The notes beneath the pieces were generated by a model. That model worked only from the letters and a program-made list of their open reading frames with translations, was not told the origin of the DNA and ran no database searches. Of a DNA stretch of 64,000 bases, positions 1-9,081 are shown one piece after another. The DNA is from an uncultured Pseudomonadales bacterium (GTDB lineage: Bacteria; Pseudomonadota; Gammaproteobacteria; Pseudomonadales; Cellvibrionaceae): positions 1 to 64,000 of the forward strand of contig CANLTI010000006.1 of NCBI GenBank assembly GCA_947494095.1, in the 5' to 3' direction. The first letter of the stretch is position 1. The number at the start of each line of letters is the position of its first letter. Made by a program: the position numbers and the translations under genes.

Positions 1-171
1 TGTCGTCTTCACGGTATTAATCCCCACACGTATTTGGTGGATGTCTTACAGCGTGTAAGCCTACATCCTGCCGCCGCCGTTGAAGACCTTACCCCTCGTG
101 CTTGGAAAGATAAATTTGCAGGCAATTTTTTAACGTCGGATTTGAGCAATATGGCGGAGTCTAAGGACTGA
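1..171 (+). CDS. IS66-family transposase (TnpC), C-terminal end only
   Basis: The window opens inside this frame, so only the last 56 residues are visible. They read CRLHGINPHTYLVDVLQRV, then a stretch containing LTPRAWKDKFAG and LTSDLSNM, and a TGA stop at 169-171. This is the characteristic C-terminus of IS66 transposases (DDE enzymes of about 500 residues); the catalytic residues lie outside the window. The frame stops 12 bp before the facing response-regulator gene ends. Whether the upstream part is intact cannot be seen. Confidence 0.85.
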   Translation, partial: CRLHGINPHTYLVDVLQRVSLHPAAAVEDLTPRAWKDKFAGNFLTSDLSNMAESKD

Positions 172-173
172 AT

Positions 174-183
174 GATCGCTTAC
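174..183. repeat. Candidate IS66 right terminal inverted repeat
   Basis: GATCGCTTAC lies just after the transposase stop. Read outward-in it is GTAAGCGATC, matching the GTAAGCG-type ends common in IS66 elements. It overlaps the stop codon of the response-regulator gene on the other strand. The matching left end is outside the window, so this remains a prediction. Confidence 0.45.
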
Positions 184-899
184 GCTTGGGTGGGGTCTTG
201 CGAGGCTGCATCGGTGTCGCCTAGCGAACCATTTTCGGCAGGTTGTGGTTGCTCAGTCACTTGCATTGTGTTGCTGTCACCGGCTAGTGCTGCGGTAATT
301 TTTTTCTCGATAATACTGGCATCAACAGGCTTAATCACGTAATCAGTAATGCCTTGTGCGATGGCCTCTTTAATACGAGCTGATGCTGAAACGGCTGTTA
401 CCATAATAAAGTGAGTCTCTTGTAATTTAGCCAAGTGACTCACCTCACGCTTAACCTCTAGGCCGCTGAGTTCGGGCATATCCCAGTCGCACAATACAAT
501 ATCAAAGCTTGGCGAAGCATTTTTGAGTGCATGAACCGCTTCGCGGCCGTCTTTGGCAATGGCAATATGTTTAATGCCCAAATCCTCAATAATACCCTCT
601 AAGAGCATGGCCGAGTCGGAGTCATCTTCAGCAATTAAGACGTGCGCTTCAGCAAAAGGAACTGAGTGTTTGTGCCGTTTTTTGGGCGGAGCGGGTTTAT
701 GGGCGGTGGCGGGCATGATTTTTTGAATAGGGGTGATTTTTTCGATTTTTTTACTGGCCCCTAAAAGCGCTTGGTACATGGCTTTATGCTCGGCGAGTGC
801 TTTAGGGGCAAGCTGACCTTCGCCAATTGTTTTTTTAAGCCAAGCACAGCGCTTGTGTAGTGTATCGAGTAAAAGCTTGCGTTCTATCGCATCAAACAT
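180..899 (-). CDS. Response regulator with single receiver domain
   Basis: A 239-residue protein. Residues about 1-85 form a charged helical leader with a basic, proline-containing linker (APPKKRHKH). Residues about 88-205 form a CheY-like receiver with the acidic pair AEDDSD, the phospho-acceptor region VLCDWDMPELSG and the conserved lysine in YVIKPVD. No DNA-binding or enzymatic output domain follows; the C-terminus is a short low-complexity tail. It probably signals through protein contacts, or the N-terminal region is the output. Its UAA stop lies inside the putative IS66 terminal repeat, so the natural C-terminus may have been altered by insertion. No histidine kinase gene is adjacent. 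Confidence 0.85.
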   Translation of the reverse strand: MFDAIERKLLLDTLHKRCAWLKKTIGEGQLAPKALAEHKAMYQALLGASKKIEKITPIQKIMPATAHKPAPPKKRHKHSVPFAEAHVLIAEDDSDSAMLLEGIIEDLGIKHIAIAKDGREAVHALKNASPSFDIVLCDWDMPELSGLEVKREVSHLAKLQETHFIMVTAVSASARIKEAIAQGITDYVIKPVDASIIEKKITAALAGDSNTMQVTEQPQPAENGSLGDTDAASQDPTQA

Positions 900-1129
900 A
901 AGTGGCCAGCAAAAAGGACTGTAGAGGCTTTAACTTTAGTTGAGTGGTGGCAAATAGTGAAATGGATAAGCACGTTATAGCAAAAAGCTGAAGACTTTTA
1001 GGGTGGCTCGCGGCAACAGAGAGGAGGGTTGTCGCGAGCCGGTAAAATCACGGTGCTATTTTGGTCGGTTGTGCGTGTGTGGCAGCTTGTGATTGAGAGG
1101 CTAATGAGACTTTTTTGGCATTATGTGTG

Positions 1130-1357
1130 TTATTCGAAGTGCTTGGTGGCATTGGGTTTTTCTTTTTCGCTGCCCGATAGAGCTTTTTGCATGTAAGCAT
1201 AATAATCATCGCTCAATGAGCGATTGTTATCGCGCCTGTCTTTGCTTTTGCGGCGTTTGCGGTGAAACAAGTCAATATCCATATTGCCACAAGGATCAGC
1301 GTCTTCTCGGCGGTCAGTGCCTTTGCGGCGGTCAATAAAAAAAATAGGGTGATGCAT
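1130..1357 (-). CDS. Small arginine-rich hypothetical protein
   Basis: The frame can be extended to 1444, but the start at 1357 (MHHPIFFIDRRKGTDRRED) is preferred because the upstream residues look unstructured. The 75-residue product has two DRR-type motifs, RRKGTDRRED and KRRKSKDRRDN, an internal CGNMDIDLF segment and a DDYYAYMQKAL helix. I do not recognise a named family. The repeated RRxGxDRR pattern and sensible composition suggest a real small basic protein rather than a shadow. Function unknown. Confidence 0.5.
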   Translation of the reverse strand: MHHPIFFIDRRKGTDRREDADPCGNMDIDLFHRKRRKSKDRRDNNRSLSDDYYAYMQKALSGSEKEKPNATKHFE

Positions 1358-1590
1358 AGCGGTAACTCTCGTCTGAAGGCTCAACGAACTCAACTTTAGC
1401 GTTTCTGGCAAAAAAAGCCAGTGCTTTGACGTAAAAGAGTGCATGATTGGAAGAAAAAACCGCTAAGTGGCGCCTAGATTGTCTTGCGTGGTTGCTGACC
1501 AACCCGGCCCGTCAAAATAACCTGTTATTTTTGGTTTTTTGCCTTGCTGTGCTAGCCAAAAACGCAACGAAAAGGTGCAGGCGTATTCAA

Positions 1591-1620
1591 TTTTAGTGGC
1601 GCTGTTCAGCGCCACTAAAA
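1591..1620. repeat. Perfect 14-bp hairpin
   Basis: TTTTAGTGGCGCTG, a TT loop, then CAGCGCCACTAAAA form a perfect stem. There is no T-tract beyond the stem's own AAAA/TTTT flanks, but it could act as a bidirectional terminator between the small basic gene and apaH, or be a solitary REP-like palindrome. Confidence 0.6.
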
Positions 1621-1624
1621 CCCC

Positions 1625-1750
1625 TATTGACAGGATTATTTTCTGGGTATTTAAGCGGCGGGAGCGCTTGTATAGCAAGCATAGATGGCTTGAACGGCCC
1701 AGCAAATGATTCATTAGTGCCCGATTTAAGAAGCTCCTTTGAATGATTAC
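1625..1750 (+). mobile_element. Decayed copy of the GTAAC-end MITE family (right part)
   Basis: The segment shares with the copies at 13447-13682 and 47490-47651 the blocks GGATTATTTTCTGGGTATTT, GATGGCTTGAACGGCCCAGC and ATTCATTAGTGCCCGATTT. It ends TTTGAATGATTAC, a diverged form of the family right end CTGAATAGTTAC. I could not find a matching left end or target duplication, so it is truncated or diverged. A minus-strand reading frame through it is not a credible gene. Confidence 0.6.
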
Positions 1751-1825
1751 GTGTGCGCTATAAATAGCGCTTACTGAGTTAAAAAGTGTCCAGTTTGGGT
1801 ATCTCTGAGCGGTACTTTTGGGTTG

Positions 1826-2626
1826 CTATTGGGCGTTAACACAGGTGCGCTCAAGGGTGTCGAGGTTGAGCATCGTTAATTGACCACCCCAAACACAGCC
1901 AGTATCTAGGGCATGCATATTGGGGGTGGGGCAACGCCCCTCGAGACCGGCCCAGTGACCAAAAATAAGTTGGCGTTTTGTTTGTGTGGGCTGCTTAAAC
2001 CACGGCGTATAACCGGCAGGGCCATTGTGGGGGTCTTCTTTGGCGGCAAAGTCGAGGCTGCCGCTGGCAGTAATAAAGCGCATGCGCGTGAGGTAATTGG
2101 TGATGACTCTAAGGCGCGCAGTGCCCGATAGCGACTCATGCCATTGGGCGGGTGTATTGCCGTACATATCAAACAAAAAACCGCGATATAGGTCTTCTGA
2201 TTGCAAATAGTGTGACACCGATTGCGCAAGTGACAGTGCTTGCTCTTCATGCCAAATATGAGGAATGCCAGCGTGGCTCATCATAAACCGAGCGTCGCAC
2301 TGGATTAAAGGTTGCTGCCTTAACCATGTGACAAGCTCATCGCAATCGGGTGCGGCAATCACGTCGTGTAGCGTATCTTTTGGGGTTAGTTTACGCGCGC
2401 CTGCATTCGCTGCAATCAGGTGTAGATCATGGTTGCCTAATACAATGCGTGCATGCTGGCCCAGCGCTTTAATGTATCGCAGCACGCTGAGATTATCGGG
2501 TCCTCGGTTAACCATATCGCCTGCCACCCACAGTGTGTCGCGGGTGGGGTCAAAAGCTGTTTTTTTTAACAACCTAAAAAACGCGTCAGCGCAGCCTTGA
2601 ATATCGCCGATGGCCCAGTCTGTCAT
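1826..2626 (-). CDS. apaH: Bis(5'-nucleosyl)-tetraphosphatase, symmetrical (ApaH)
   Basis: A 266-residue metallophosphoesterase that cleaves Ap4A to two ADP; ApaH is also known to remove Np4 caps from RNA. Metal-binding motifs are visible in order: GDIQGC near residue 8, GDMVNRGPDN near 36, LGNHDLHL near 63 and SHAGIPHIW near 117. Length fits the family. It is the last gene of the surA-pdxA-rsmA-apaG-apaH run, 13 bp after apaG, and is probably co-transcribed with it. Confidence 0.95.
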   Translation of the reverse strand: MTDWAIGDIQGCADAFFRLLKKTAFDPTRDTLWVAGDMVNRGPDNLSVLRYIKALGQHARIVLGNHDLHLIAANAGARKLTPKDTLHDVIAAPDCDELVTWLRQQPLIQCDARFMMSHAGIPHIWHEEQALSLAQSVSHYLQSEDLYRGFLFDMYGNTPAQWHESLSGTARLRVITNYLTRMRFITASGSLDFAAKEDPHNGPAGYTPWFKQPTQTKRQLIFGHWAGLEGRCPTPNMHALDTGCVWGGQLTMLNLDTLERTCVNAQ

Positions 2627-2639
2627 GATGCTGCCTTAC

Positions 2640-3065
2640 TTAATGAAGTTTATGCGCTTGAATTAACGCAAATGTTGGGATGTCAATTTTAAAACACAGC
2701 CCATCGAGTGTTTGCATATCATAGTGGCCTTTCATGGTGCCGATCGGGGTGGTGATGACTGCGCCACTGGCGTAGCTATAGTGCTGCTGAGGTTGAATAA
2801 TCGGTTGCTGACCAATCACCCCAGGGCCGTCCACTTCTTTGGTCGAGGCGGGCCGTGGGGCGTCGGGTTCTTCGGTGATTAACCAATGGCGATGGAGCAA
2901 TTGCACGGGTATAAGGCTATTGTTGGTAATCGTTATTTCATAACTATAGACAAAGCGATTGGCGCGCGGTTGCGATTGTTCGGCTAAAAAACGGGTTTTT
3001 ACACTGACGATAACCGCTTGGCTTAAAGCTGCGGCGTCATCTTTTGTGCTGGTGGGATCACTCAT
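2640..3065 (-). CDS. apaG: ApaG family protein
   Basis: A protein of about 141 residues with the ApaG immunoglobulin-like beta fold: YSYEITITNNS near residue 40, LLHRHWLIT, EVDGPGVIGQQP and a GTMKGHYDM strand near the C-terminus. The biochemical role is not firmly known; the gene is conserved next to rsmA and apaH. The start was chosen at 3065, where ATG overlaps the rsmA stop (ATGAGTGA), typical of translational coupling; in-frame ATGs at 3074 and 3071 are alternatives. Confidence 0.93.
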   Translation of the reverse strand: MSDPTSTKDDAAALSQAVIVSVKTRFLAEQSQPRANRFVYSYEITITNNSLIPVQLLHRHWLITEEPDAPRPASTKEVDGPGVIGQQPIIQPQQHYSYASGAVITTPIGTMKGHYDMQTLDGLCFKIDIPTFALIQAHKLH

Positions 3066-3888
3066 TATCATCACCTTGTATCGCGCTTTTGGGCTTGTTA
3101 AATAAGTAATTGGCTATCGCAACATAAGTGCCAAGGGCTAAGTTTTCGGGGCGCTTAGACGGGTCGATATTTAATGCCTCGAGTTCTTCGCTGCTGAGTA
3201 ACGTTTTGAGGGTGTTGCGCAACGTTTTGCGGCGTTGGCTAAAGGCTGTGCGTACAACTAAATCGAGTGTTTTATGGTCGTCAGCAGGGTGCGGTGGTGT
3301 TTTGTAGGGCGTTAATCTTACAATCGCCGAGTCTACTTTGGGTTGTGGGTCAAAGCACTCTGGGCCCACATCAAAAAGATTTTCGACCTCGCATAAATAC
3401 TGCGTCATGATACTGAGGCGGCCGTAGTTGTTTTCGTTTTCTTTTGCGGCCATTCGCACAACCACTTCTTTTTGTAGCATAAAGTGCATATCTTGCACCC
3501 TATCGCTATAGCTCAGTAAATGGAATATGAGTGGCGTTGATATGTTGTAAGGTAAATTGCCGACGATACGCAGCGGTCGCTCGGCGCTGCCGAGTTGGGC
3601 AAAGTCAAACTTTAAGGCATCGGCTTCATTGATATGAAAGTGCTCAAGATGGCCAAATTTTTCACGCAAAATGGGGATCAGGTCGCGATCGAGTTCTACC
3701 ACGTGAAGGTTTGGGCATACATCCAATATGAGGCTGGTGATGGCGCCTTTACCGGGGCCAATTTCGACCATGTTATCGGTCGCGCTGGGCCGAATAGAGC
3801 GCACAATATGACTAATAATGCGTTGATCGTGTAAGAAATTTTGGCCAAAGCGCTTGCGTGCGCGGTGATTTTTTTCGTTATAACTCAT
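3058..3888 (-). CDS. rsmA: 16S rRNA (adenine1518-N6/adenine1519-N6)-dimethyltransferase
   Basis: KsgA/RsmA dimethylates two adjacent adenines in the 3' terminal helix of 16S rRNA late in 30S assembly. Visible features are RARKRFGQNFLHD at the N-terminus, the SAM-binding VEIGPGKGAIT near residue 42, LDRDLIP, and the catalytic NLPYNIST near residue 110. The C-terminal helical domain carries FSQRRKTLRNTLK. The start at 3888 (MSYNEKNHRARKRF) resembles family starts; ATG at 3894 is also possible. It follows pdxA after about 100 bp and overlaps apaG. Confidence 0.95.
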   Translation of the reverse strand: MSYNEKNHRARKRFGQNFLHDQRIISHIVRSIRPSATDNMVEIGPGKGAITSLILDVCPNLHVVELDRDLIPILREKFGHLEHFHINEADALKFDFAQLGSAERPLRIVGNLPYNISTPLIFHLLSYSDRVQDMHFMLQKEVVVRMAAKENENNYGRLSIMTQYLCEVENLFDVGPECFDPQPKVDSAIVRLTPYKTPPHPADDHKTLDLVVRTAFSQRRKTLRNTLKTLLSSEELEALNIDPSKRPENLALGTYVAIANYLFNKPKSAIQGDDNE

Positions 3889-3985
3889 GATCATTTGGCC
3901 TTAATTTTAAAATGGAGCTGCAAATAGGAAGGTAAAAAAATACGTAATAATAGTGTTGTTTTGCTTAATAACAGCGGCGCTTTGC

Positions 3986-5035
3986 TTAATAAGCGTTGCG
4001 ACGGTTTTGTATCATTTGGGTGGCGTAGTGCATGGCGGTGTTAAGGCTACCCATATCGGCAAGCCCTTTGCCCGCAAGGTCTAAAGCGGTGCCATGGTCT
4101 ACCGAGGTGCGAATAAAGGGAAGTCCTAGGGTAATATTGACGGCCTGGCCAAACCCTTTATATTTTAAGACCGGTAGGCCTTGGTCGTGGTACATCGCCA
4201 ATACAGCATCGGCGTTGGCTAAGTGCTTGGGGGTAAAGAGTGTGTCGGCGGGCAGCGGGCCTGTTAGGGTGATGCCTTCTTGGCGTAATGCATCGAGCGC
4301 AGGGATGATAATATCGATTTCTTCGCGCCCCATATGACCACCTTCACCGGCATGAGGATTAAGGCCGCAGACATAAATATGGGGGCGAGCGATACCCCAT
4401 TGCGTGATGAGATCGTGGTTTAAAATACGGACAATACGACTGATTAGCGCGGGTGTAATAGCCGCAGGCACATCTTTGAGTGGTAAGTGTGTTGTCATCA
4501 GTGCTACGCGCAAGCCTTCAGTCGCTAGCATCATCACAACATTTTCGCGGCCGCTGCGCTCGCATAAAAACTCGGTATGGCCACTAAAGGCGACGCCAGC
4601 ATCGTTAATAATACTTTTTTGTATGGGCCCTGTGACGAGGCCTGCGAAGGTACCCTTAAGGCAAAGATCAGTAGCGACCTCGAGTGTTTTAAGCACGTAA
4701 GGTGCATTGCTTGCGTCGAGTTGACCCGGTGTTACGCTAGCTCCCAAGGGAATATCAAGCACATAAAGTGTCCGGTGCTGGCTGCCAGTTTGAGTCGGTA
4801 GCGTTGTGTCTATCTTTTGCCCAAGACAATAATCAATCAGCGTGATATCCAGGTTTAAGCTTTTGGCCGTCTGGGCCAATAAGGCTTTACTGGCTACGGC
4901 CACAATGGGCAGCGGCTGCGTGTGTGCACTTGCGATATAGCGGCAAATCAGCTCAGGCCCAACCCCTGCCGGCTCGCCGGGGGTAACGGCAATAATGGGC
5001 AGGTGATGGGCCGATGTGGTACTAGAGTGAGGCAT
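3986..5035 (-). CDS. pdxA: 4-hydroxythreonine-4-phosphate dehydrogenase
   Basis: PdxA oxidises 4-phosphohydroxy-L-threonine in the DXP-dependent pathway to pyridoxal 5'-phosphate. The 349-residue protein shows [13 protein letters not shown] at the N-terminus, [21 protein letters not shown] with a metal-site histidine, [16 protein letters not shown], and [16 protein letters not shown] near residue 270. These cover the substrate and divalent-metal sites. It starts 4 bp after the surA stop, so the two are almost certainly co-transcribed. Confidence 0.96.
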   Translation of the reverse strand: MPHSSTTSAHHLPIIAVTPGEPAGVGPELICRYIASAHTQPLPIVAVASKALLAQTAKSLNLDITLIDYCLGQKIDTTLPTQTGSQHRTLYVLDIPLGASVTPGQLDASNAPYVLKTLEVATDLCLKGTFAGLVTGPIQKSIINDAGVAFSGHTEFLCERSGRENVVMMLATEGLRVALMTTHLPLKDVPAAITPALISRIVRILNHDLITQWGIARPHIYVCGLNPHAGEGGHMGREEIDIIIPALDALRQEGITLTGPLPADTLFTPKHLANADAVLAMYHDQGLPVLKYKGFGQAVNITLGLPFIRTSVDHGTALDLAGKGLADMGSLNTAMHYATQMIQNRRNAY

Positions 5036-5038
5036 TTA

Positions 5039-6349
5039 TTAGCTCGCGGTTTTAATTTCAACAAAAGCTTCGTCACGTAACTCACGCAGCCAAACTTGCA
5101 GCTCATCTTCAAAGCGGCGGTTAGTTAAAATATTGCGCGCTTTATTGCGAATAACCGCTTGCGTCATATCTTCGTCGCGTTGCTCTTGTACTTGTAAAAT
5201 ATGCCAGCCAAATTGGCTGCGAAAAGGTGCCGAGATTTCACCGGTGGGCGTTTGTGTCATGGCCGCTTCAAATTCGGGTACAAATTGCCCGGGGTTTGAC
5301 CAGCCGAGGTCGCCGCCTGCGAGCATAGAGCCAATATCTTCAGAGTGCTCTTTGGCGAGTGCGGCAAAGTCTGCGCCATCAAGGATTTGCTGGCGAATAG
5401 TGGTGAGTTTTTGCTCGGCTTCGTCATCACTCAAAATGGCCGAAGGCTTCACTAAGATATGACGGGCTTTAAACTGTTTAACAACTTGAGTGTCTTCGCC
5501 GCGTTTTTCGTAAAGTTTAATAAGATGGAAGCCGGCTGCGCTGCGCGAAGGCTTAGAGACATCGCCGATACTTAACGTGGGCGCTATTTCAGCAAATAAG
5601 CTGGGGAGATCACTGGTTTTACGAAAGCCAAGGTCACCGCCTTTTAGCGCGTTGGGGCCTTTTGAATAGGCAATGGCTAGCTCGGCAAACACCGCACCTT
5701 TTGTGGCTCGCTCGTACAGTGATTGCGCTTGCGCCTTGGCGGTATTGATATCAGCTTCTGTGGCCGATTGAGGAAGCGCAACTAAAATATGACCCAAATG
5801 GTATTCGGGTGATAGCCAAAATTGTGCTTCGGCCGACTTCAAAAAGTTGTCAATTTCTAAGTCGGACACGGTAATGCGCTGAGAGACTAAGCCGCGTTGA
5901 ATATTCTGGATCAGCATATCGCGCTCTATACGCTCTTTAAGAAGGTTAACTGTAAGCCCCTCAAGCGCCAGCTGCGCGGTAAATTGTGCGTCAGAGAGGT
6001 TGTTTTTGTTTTGCATCTCTTTGATGGTGGCATTAATTTGGGCATCTTCAATGTTGACGCCGTAGCGGCGAGCTTTTTGTACTTGCAGTTGCTCGACAAT
6101 CAAGTGCTCAAGCACTTGCTCTTGAAGCACATCGGGCTCGGGTAGGGCCATTTTAGAGCGTGCGGCATTAGCGGCGATCGCCGCAATACGTGCATCGAGT
6201 GTGGACTGTAGGATAACTTGATTGTCGACAACGGCGGCAATGCTGTCGAGTAATTGTGGCTCGGCGTAAGCAGAAGAAGTAAGGCTGCTGAGCGCAACGG
6301 AGGCACTAAGGGCCAAAGAGGCCGCAAGATAGCTAAGCGGATTTTTCAT
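5039..6349 (-). CDS. surA: Periplasmic chaperone / peptidyl-prolyl isomerase SurA
   Basis: SurA escorts unfolded outer-membrane proteins, including LptD, across the periplasm. From the start at 6349 the protein has 436 residues with a signal peptide ending near SSAYA-EP. It continues with an N-terminal chaperone domain (IAAVVDNQVI), then two parvulin domains, the first around LGHILVALP and GGDLGFRK, the second around ARHILVKPS and GGDLGWSNPGQFVPEFE, and a C-terminal strand. A longer frame to 6406 lacks a sensible signal peptide. It lies directly downstream of lptD, as in many gammaproteobacteria. Confidence 0.95.
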   Translation of the reverse strand: MKNPLSYLAASLALSASVALSSLTSSAYAEPQLLDSIAAVVDNQVILQSTLDARIAAIAANAARSKMALPEPDVLQEQVLEHLIVEQLQVQKARRYGVNIEDAQINATIKEMQNKNNLSDAQFTAQLALEGLTVNLLKERIERDMLIQNIQRGLVSQRITVSDLEIDNFLKSAEAQFWLSPEYHLGHILVALPQSATEADINTAKAQAQSLYERATKGAVFAELAIAYSKGPNALKGGDLGFRKTSDLPSLFAEIAPTLSIGDVSKPSRSAAGFHLIKLYEKRGEDTQVVKQFKARHILVKPSAILSDDEAEQKLTTIRQQILDGADFAALAKEHSEDIGSMLAGGDLGWSNPGQFVPEFEAAMTQTPTGEISAPFRSQFGWHILQVQEQRDEDMTQAVIRNKARNILTNRRFEDELQVWLRELRDEAFVEIKTAS

Positions 6350-6421
6350 ATAAGGTCCAATGATGTGCCTTGGCACAAATTTATTAATATTATGTCGTGT
6401 AAGCAAATGCTTAAGAAGTGT

Positions 6422-8971
6422 TTATTGTTTGTCTTGGTAGCCAAAAATACTGTCTTTTAAGAGGCTTTCAATACGTTTGCCCGAGCTGCCCAGTCCCATG
6501 AGTTCGATTTCAAAAAATAAGCCTTGATCGTAGGGTCGCCGAGTATCTTCTGTGCCGCTGGCCAATTTGGCATCAAGCCAGCGTCTGGCAACGGTGCGAA
6601 TACGGTAGCAACAGGCGTCATATTCGAAGCCAATAAAGGTTTCAAGTTCCCGTTTCTCGTCAAGATCATAAAACGATCGCCCAATCAAACGCCACTGATT
6701 ACTAGTGGGCAAGTAAAAAGAGACGTCAAGCTGATCAATTTTTTGGCTTAAGTCGCCACCGTTTAAGGTTTGCTCACGCGCGTAGCGGTAGTCGATATTT
6801 AGCAGCCAGTTGTCATGGGTGAAATGTGTGCCAATGTTAGCACGCATTAATTTATTGGTTTTAGGGTTAAATTGCGCGCTACCTAAAGTCCGTAGGTTTT
6901 CGGTGAGACTCACCGAAAATTGACCCGCAAGATCGGACTCGTCGGTGGTATCTGCCACGGCATTCAAGCCGACTTTGCGATCGTCAAAATAAAACAACTG
7001 ACCGACGCTAACATCCCATAGCGGTTGACCATTTTCTCGCAAGTAGCGGTGGGTAAGCCCTAAGGTCATTTGGTTGGCATCATCTAACCTATCGCCACCG
7101 GTAAAGCGGTGCGGCCTAAAGAGCTGGTTGTAGCTAAATGTCAGTGGTGAGGTATCAAAGTTGACACTTTGATTATCGTAAGTGACATTGAGCAAGCTGC
7201 TGTGATCGGTATATTGCCGAAAGAAATAGAACAGTCGAGGTTCTAGGCTTTGCCGTCCGCTGTCATGTTCAAAGACTAAACCGCTATCAAAGCTAGCATA
7301 GTGCGTCGATAGCGTGGGGGTGCTATCGACGGTGGTTTTGAGCTCGTCTTTATTGAGGTTGTAGGTCATGCCTTGGGCGCCAATGCTCGGCTTAATAAAC
7401 CCCCAGCTGGCATCACGTCGATAGTGCAATTGGTAGTCGAGCCGCGTACGTTCACCGGTAATAATGGCTTGACCGTTCAGTTTTTGGTCTTGTCGGTGAT
7501 CAAATGCTACAAACTCATGGTACAAGCTGGCACCAAAATCACCTAAGCGATAATTGCCTTCGGCTTGAAGTTGCGGCAACCGCCGATAAGAGTCATCAAC
7601 ATCGGCTAATAAATTTTGTGCGTTATAAAAATTGGCCGAGATATGCCAGTTGGCAAAGTCGTAGCCTGCACGGGCATTTTGCGTCATGTAGGTTTCGTTG
7701 GCGACATTAAAGCTGGCTGCGGGCAAATCACGCAAAAAGTCGGTATCGCTAACGCGGCCAAAATTGATGGCGCTGTACCAAGGTTGATGCCGCCCGCCTT
7801 CATGGTCAAATTGCATTAACCAGCGAGAGTCTCCTTTGTGTGGGCGCAGCTCTTGTTCGGTAGCTTTGCCCGTAGCAATTAAGGCGTTTTCGTTTGCGTT
7901 ATCGCCTCCGCCATCGTTAGGTAGCGCAGAAAACTGAACTTGATTGGAGTATGTATACGCCAGGTGCCGGTATTCGGCTTCTAGCATGGCCCCGCGTTGG
8001 CTCACATAGCGTGGCGTAATAGTGGCATCTTGATTAGGGGCAATATTCCAGTACCACGGTTGTGCAAAGTCTAACCCGCCATCAACAGTGCCTATGCTCG
8101 GGGTGAGTAAGCCCGTTTGGCGTTCGCTGCCTAGTGGGAAGCGGATATAAGGTGTATATAAAACAGGAATACCAGCGACGCGTATCACGACGTCGCGGCC
8201 GTAGCCTTGCTGAGCGACAGGATCGAGTGTTAATTTTTTGCCCGACAATAACCAGGATTTATCATTGGGTTCACAGCTGGTGAAGGTGCCGTCTTCTAAC
8301 ACGAGCTTACCGCTTGCGGCATGTGCTAAGCGCCCAGCGGTGCCGCGCAGGTGTTGCTCATGCACAACAAAACTGCCATCGGTAAACTCCGCTTCGTTGG
8401 CAATCATGTTAACACTGGCGGTATCCCCCAAAATGAGACTGCCAGTCTGACGAATCATAACGTGACCGCGCAGGCTGGCTTGTTCGGTTTCTTTATCAAA
8501 GCTCATGGCGTTAGCTTTGATTATACGTGCGCCTTGGCGTACATGAACACCTTGGCTTAACTCAATATGCGTGGTATTCATATTGGCCGCGCCAGCATCA
8601 ATTTCAATTAATGTATTGGCAGGGTCAGGGGCGGGCTTGTTGGCAAATGGGTCAACATAAATGCCGTAGCAGGCCGGTTTGAGTTGGTTGAGCTGCTCGG
8701 GCGTTAAGTGTGCTCGAGCTTGCCAGTCGGTTTGAGCGGCGGTGTTGCGAGCTTGGACATTACTTGTTGCATGGGCGGCTGTATGGGGTGTCACTTTTTG
8801 AGCGGTTGCCGGTGTTGGGTGTTGTTGGGGTGCGTGTTCAGCGTTGGCACCGGCGGTGATAAAAAGCGTGCACATCAAGGGCGTCCTAATCATAAGCGAT
8901 TGGAGCTCAATGAAGGCACTTAGCGTTTTTTGCTGAGGTCTGACGTTGTCGTCAGCATTGGGGTTAGGCAT
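6422..8971 (-). CDS. lptD: LPS-assembly outer-membrane protein LptD
   Basis: LptD forms with LptE the outer-membrane translocon that inserts lipopolysaccharide. After a Pro/Ala/His-rich linker comes a periplasmic OstA/LptA-like beta-jellyroll (SQGVHVRQGARIIKANAMSF) and then a long 26-strand-type barrel up to the C-terminus. Cysteines occur at the four expected places (ACYGIYV, FTSCEPND and the CC pair in YDACCYRIR), consistent with the two interdomain disulphides. The start is uncertain: ATGs at 9058, 8971 and 8893 are possible; the last begins the most signal-like peptide (ending GANA). The 9058 start would leave only 23 bp to the divergent amgK. Confidence 0.93.
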   Translation of the reverse strand: MPNPNADDNVRPQQKTLSAFIELQSLMIRTPLMCTLFITAGANAEHAPQQHPTPATAQKVTPHTAAHATSNVQARNTAAQTDWQARAHLTPEQLNQLKPACYGIYVDPFANKPAPDPANTLIEIDAGAANMNTTHIELSQGVHVRQGARIIKANAMSFDKETEQASLRGHVMIRQTGSLILGDTASVNMIANEAEFTDGSFVVHEQHLRGTAGRLAHAASGKLVLEDGTFTSCEPNDKSWLLSGKKLTLDPVAQQGYGRDVVIRVAGIPVLYTPYIRFPLGSERQTGLLTPSIGTVDGGLDFAQPWYWNIAPNQDATITPRYVSQRGAMLEAEYRHLAYTYSNQVQFSALPNDGGGDNANENALIATGKATEQELRPHKGDSRWLMQFDHEGGRHQPWYSAINFGRVSDTDFLRDLPAASFNVANETYMTQNARAGYDFANWHISANFYNAQNLLADVDDSYRRLPQLQAEGNYRLGDFGASLYHEFVAFDHRQDQKLNGQAIITGERTRLDYQLHYRRDASWGFIKPSIGAQGMTYNLNKDELKTTVDSTPTLSTHYASFDSGLVFEHDSGRQSLEPRLFYFFRQYTDHSSLLNVTYDNQSVNFDTSPLTFSYNQLFRPHRFTGGDRLDDANQMTLGLTHRYLRENGQPLWDVSVGQLFYFDDRKVGLNAVADTTDESDLAGQFSVSLTENLRTLGSAQFNPKTNKLMRANIGTHFTHDNWLLNIDYRYAREQTLNGGDLSQKIDQLDVSFYLPTSNQWRLIGRSFYDLDEKRELETFIGFEYDACCYRIRTVARRWLDAKLASGTEDTRRPYDQGLFFEIELMGLGSSGKRIESLLKDSIFGYQDKQ

Positions 8972-9081
8972 ACTGCGGGGTCTTTTATGCGCGTCTTTTA
9001 ATTGTTTGGGCGCAGATTGTAATGGTGCGCACTCACGATTGAAACCGTAAAAGTGCATAAATCTTGCTAGGCGATAGAATA

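Noticed and set aside
174-183. Idea that the IS66 element at the left edge mobilises the MITE family
   Set aside because: Its apparent end GTAAGCGATC differs from the MITE end GTAACTATTCAG after the first four bases, so a different IS66-type source is more likely.
1463-1714. Minus-strand frame beginning MNHLLGRSSHLC
   Set aside because: It runs antisense through a MITE copy. A similar frame at 13254-13649 (MNYLLGRSSHLR) has the same origin, so the likeness reflects the DNA repeat. No coding signature is seen.
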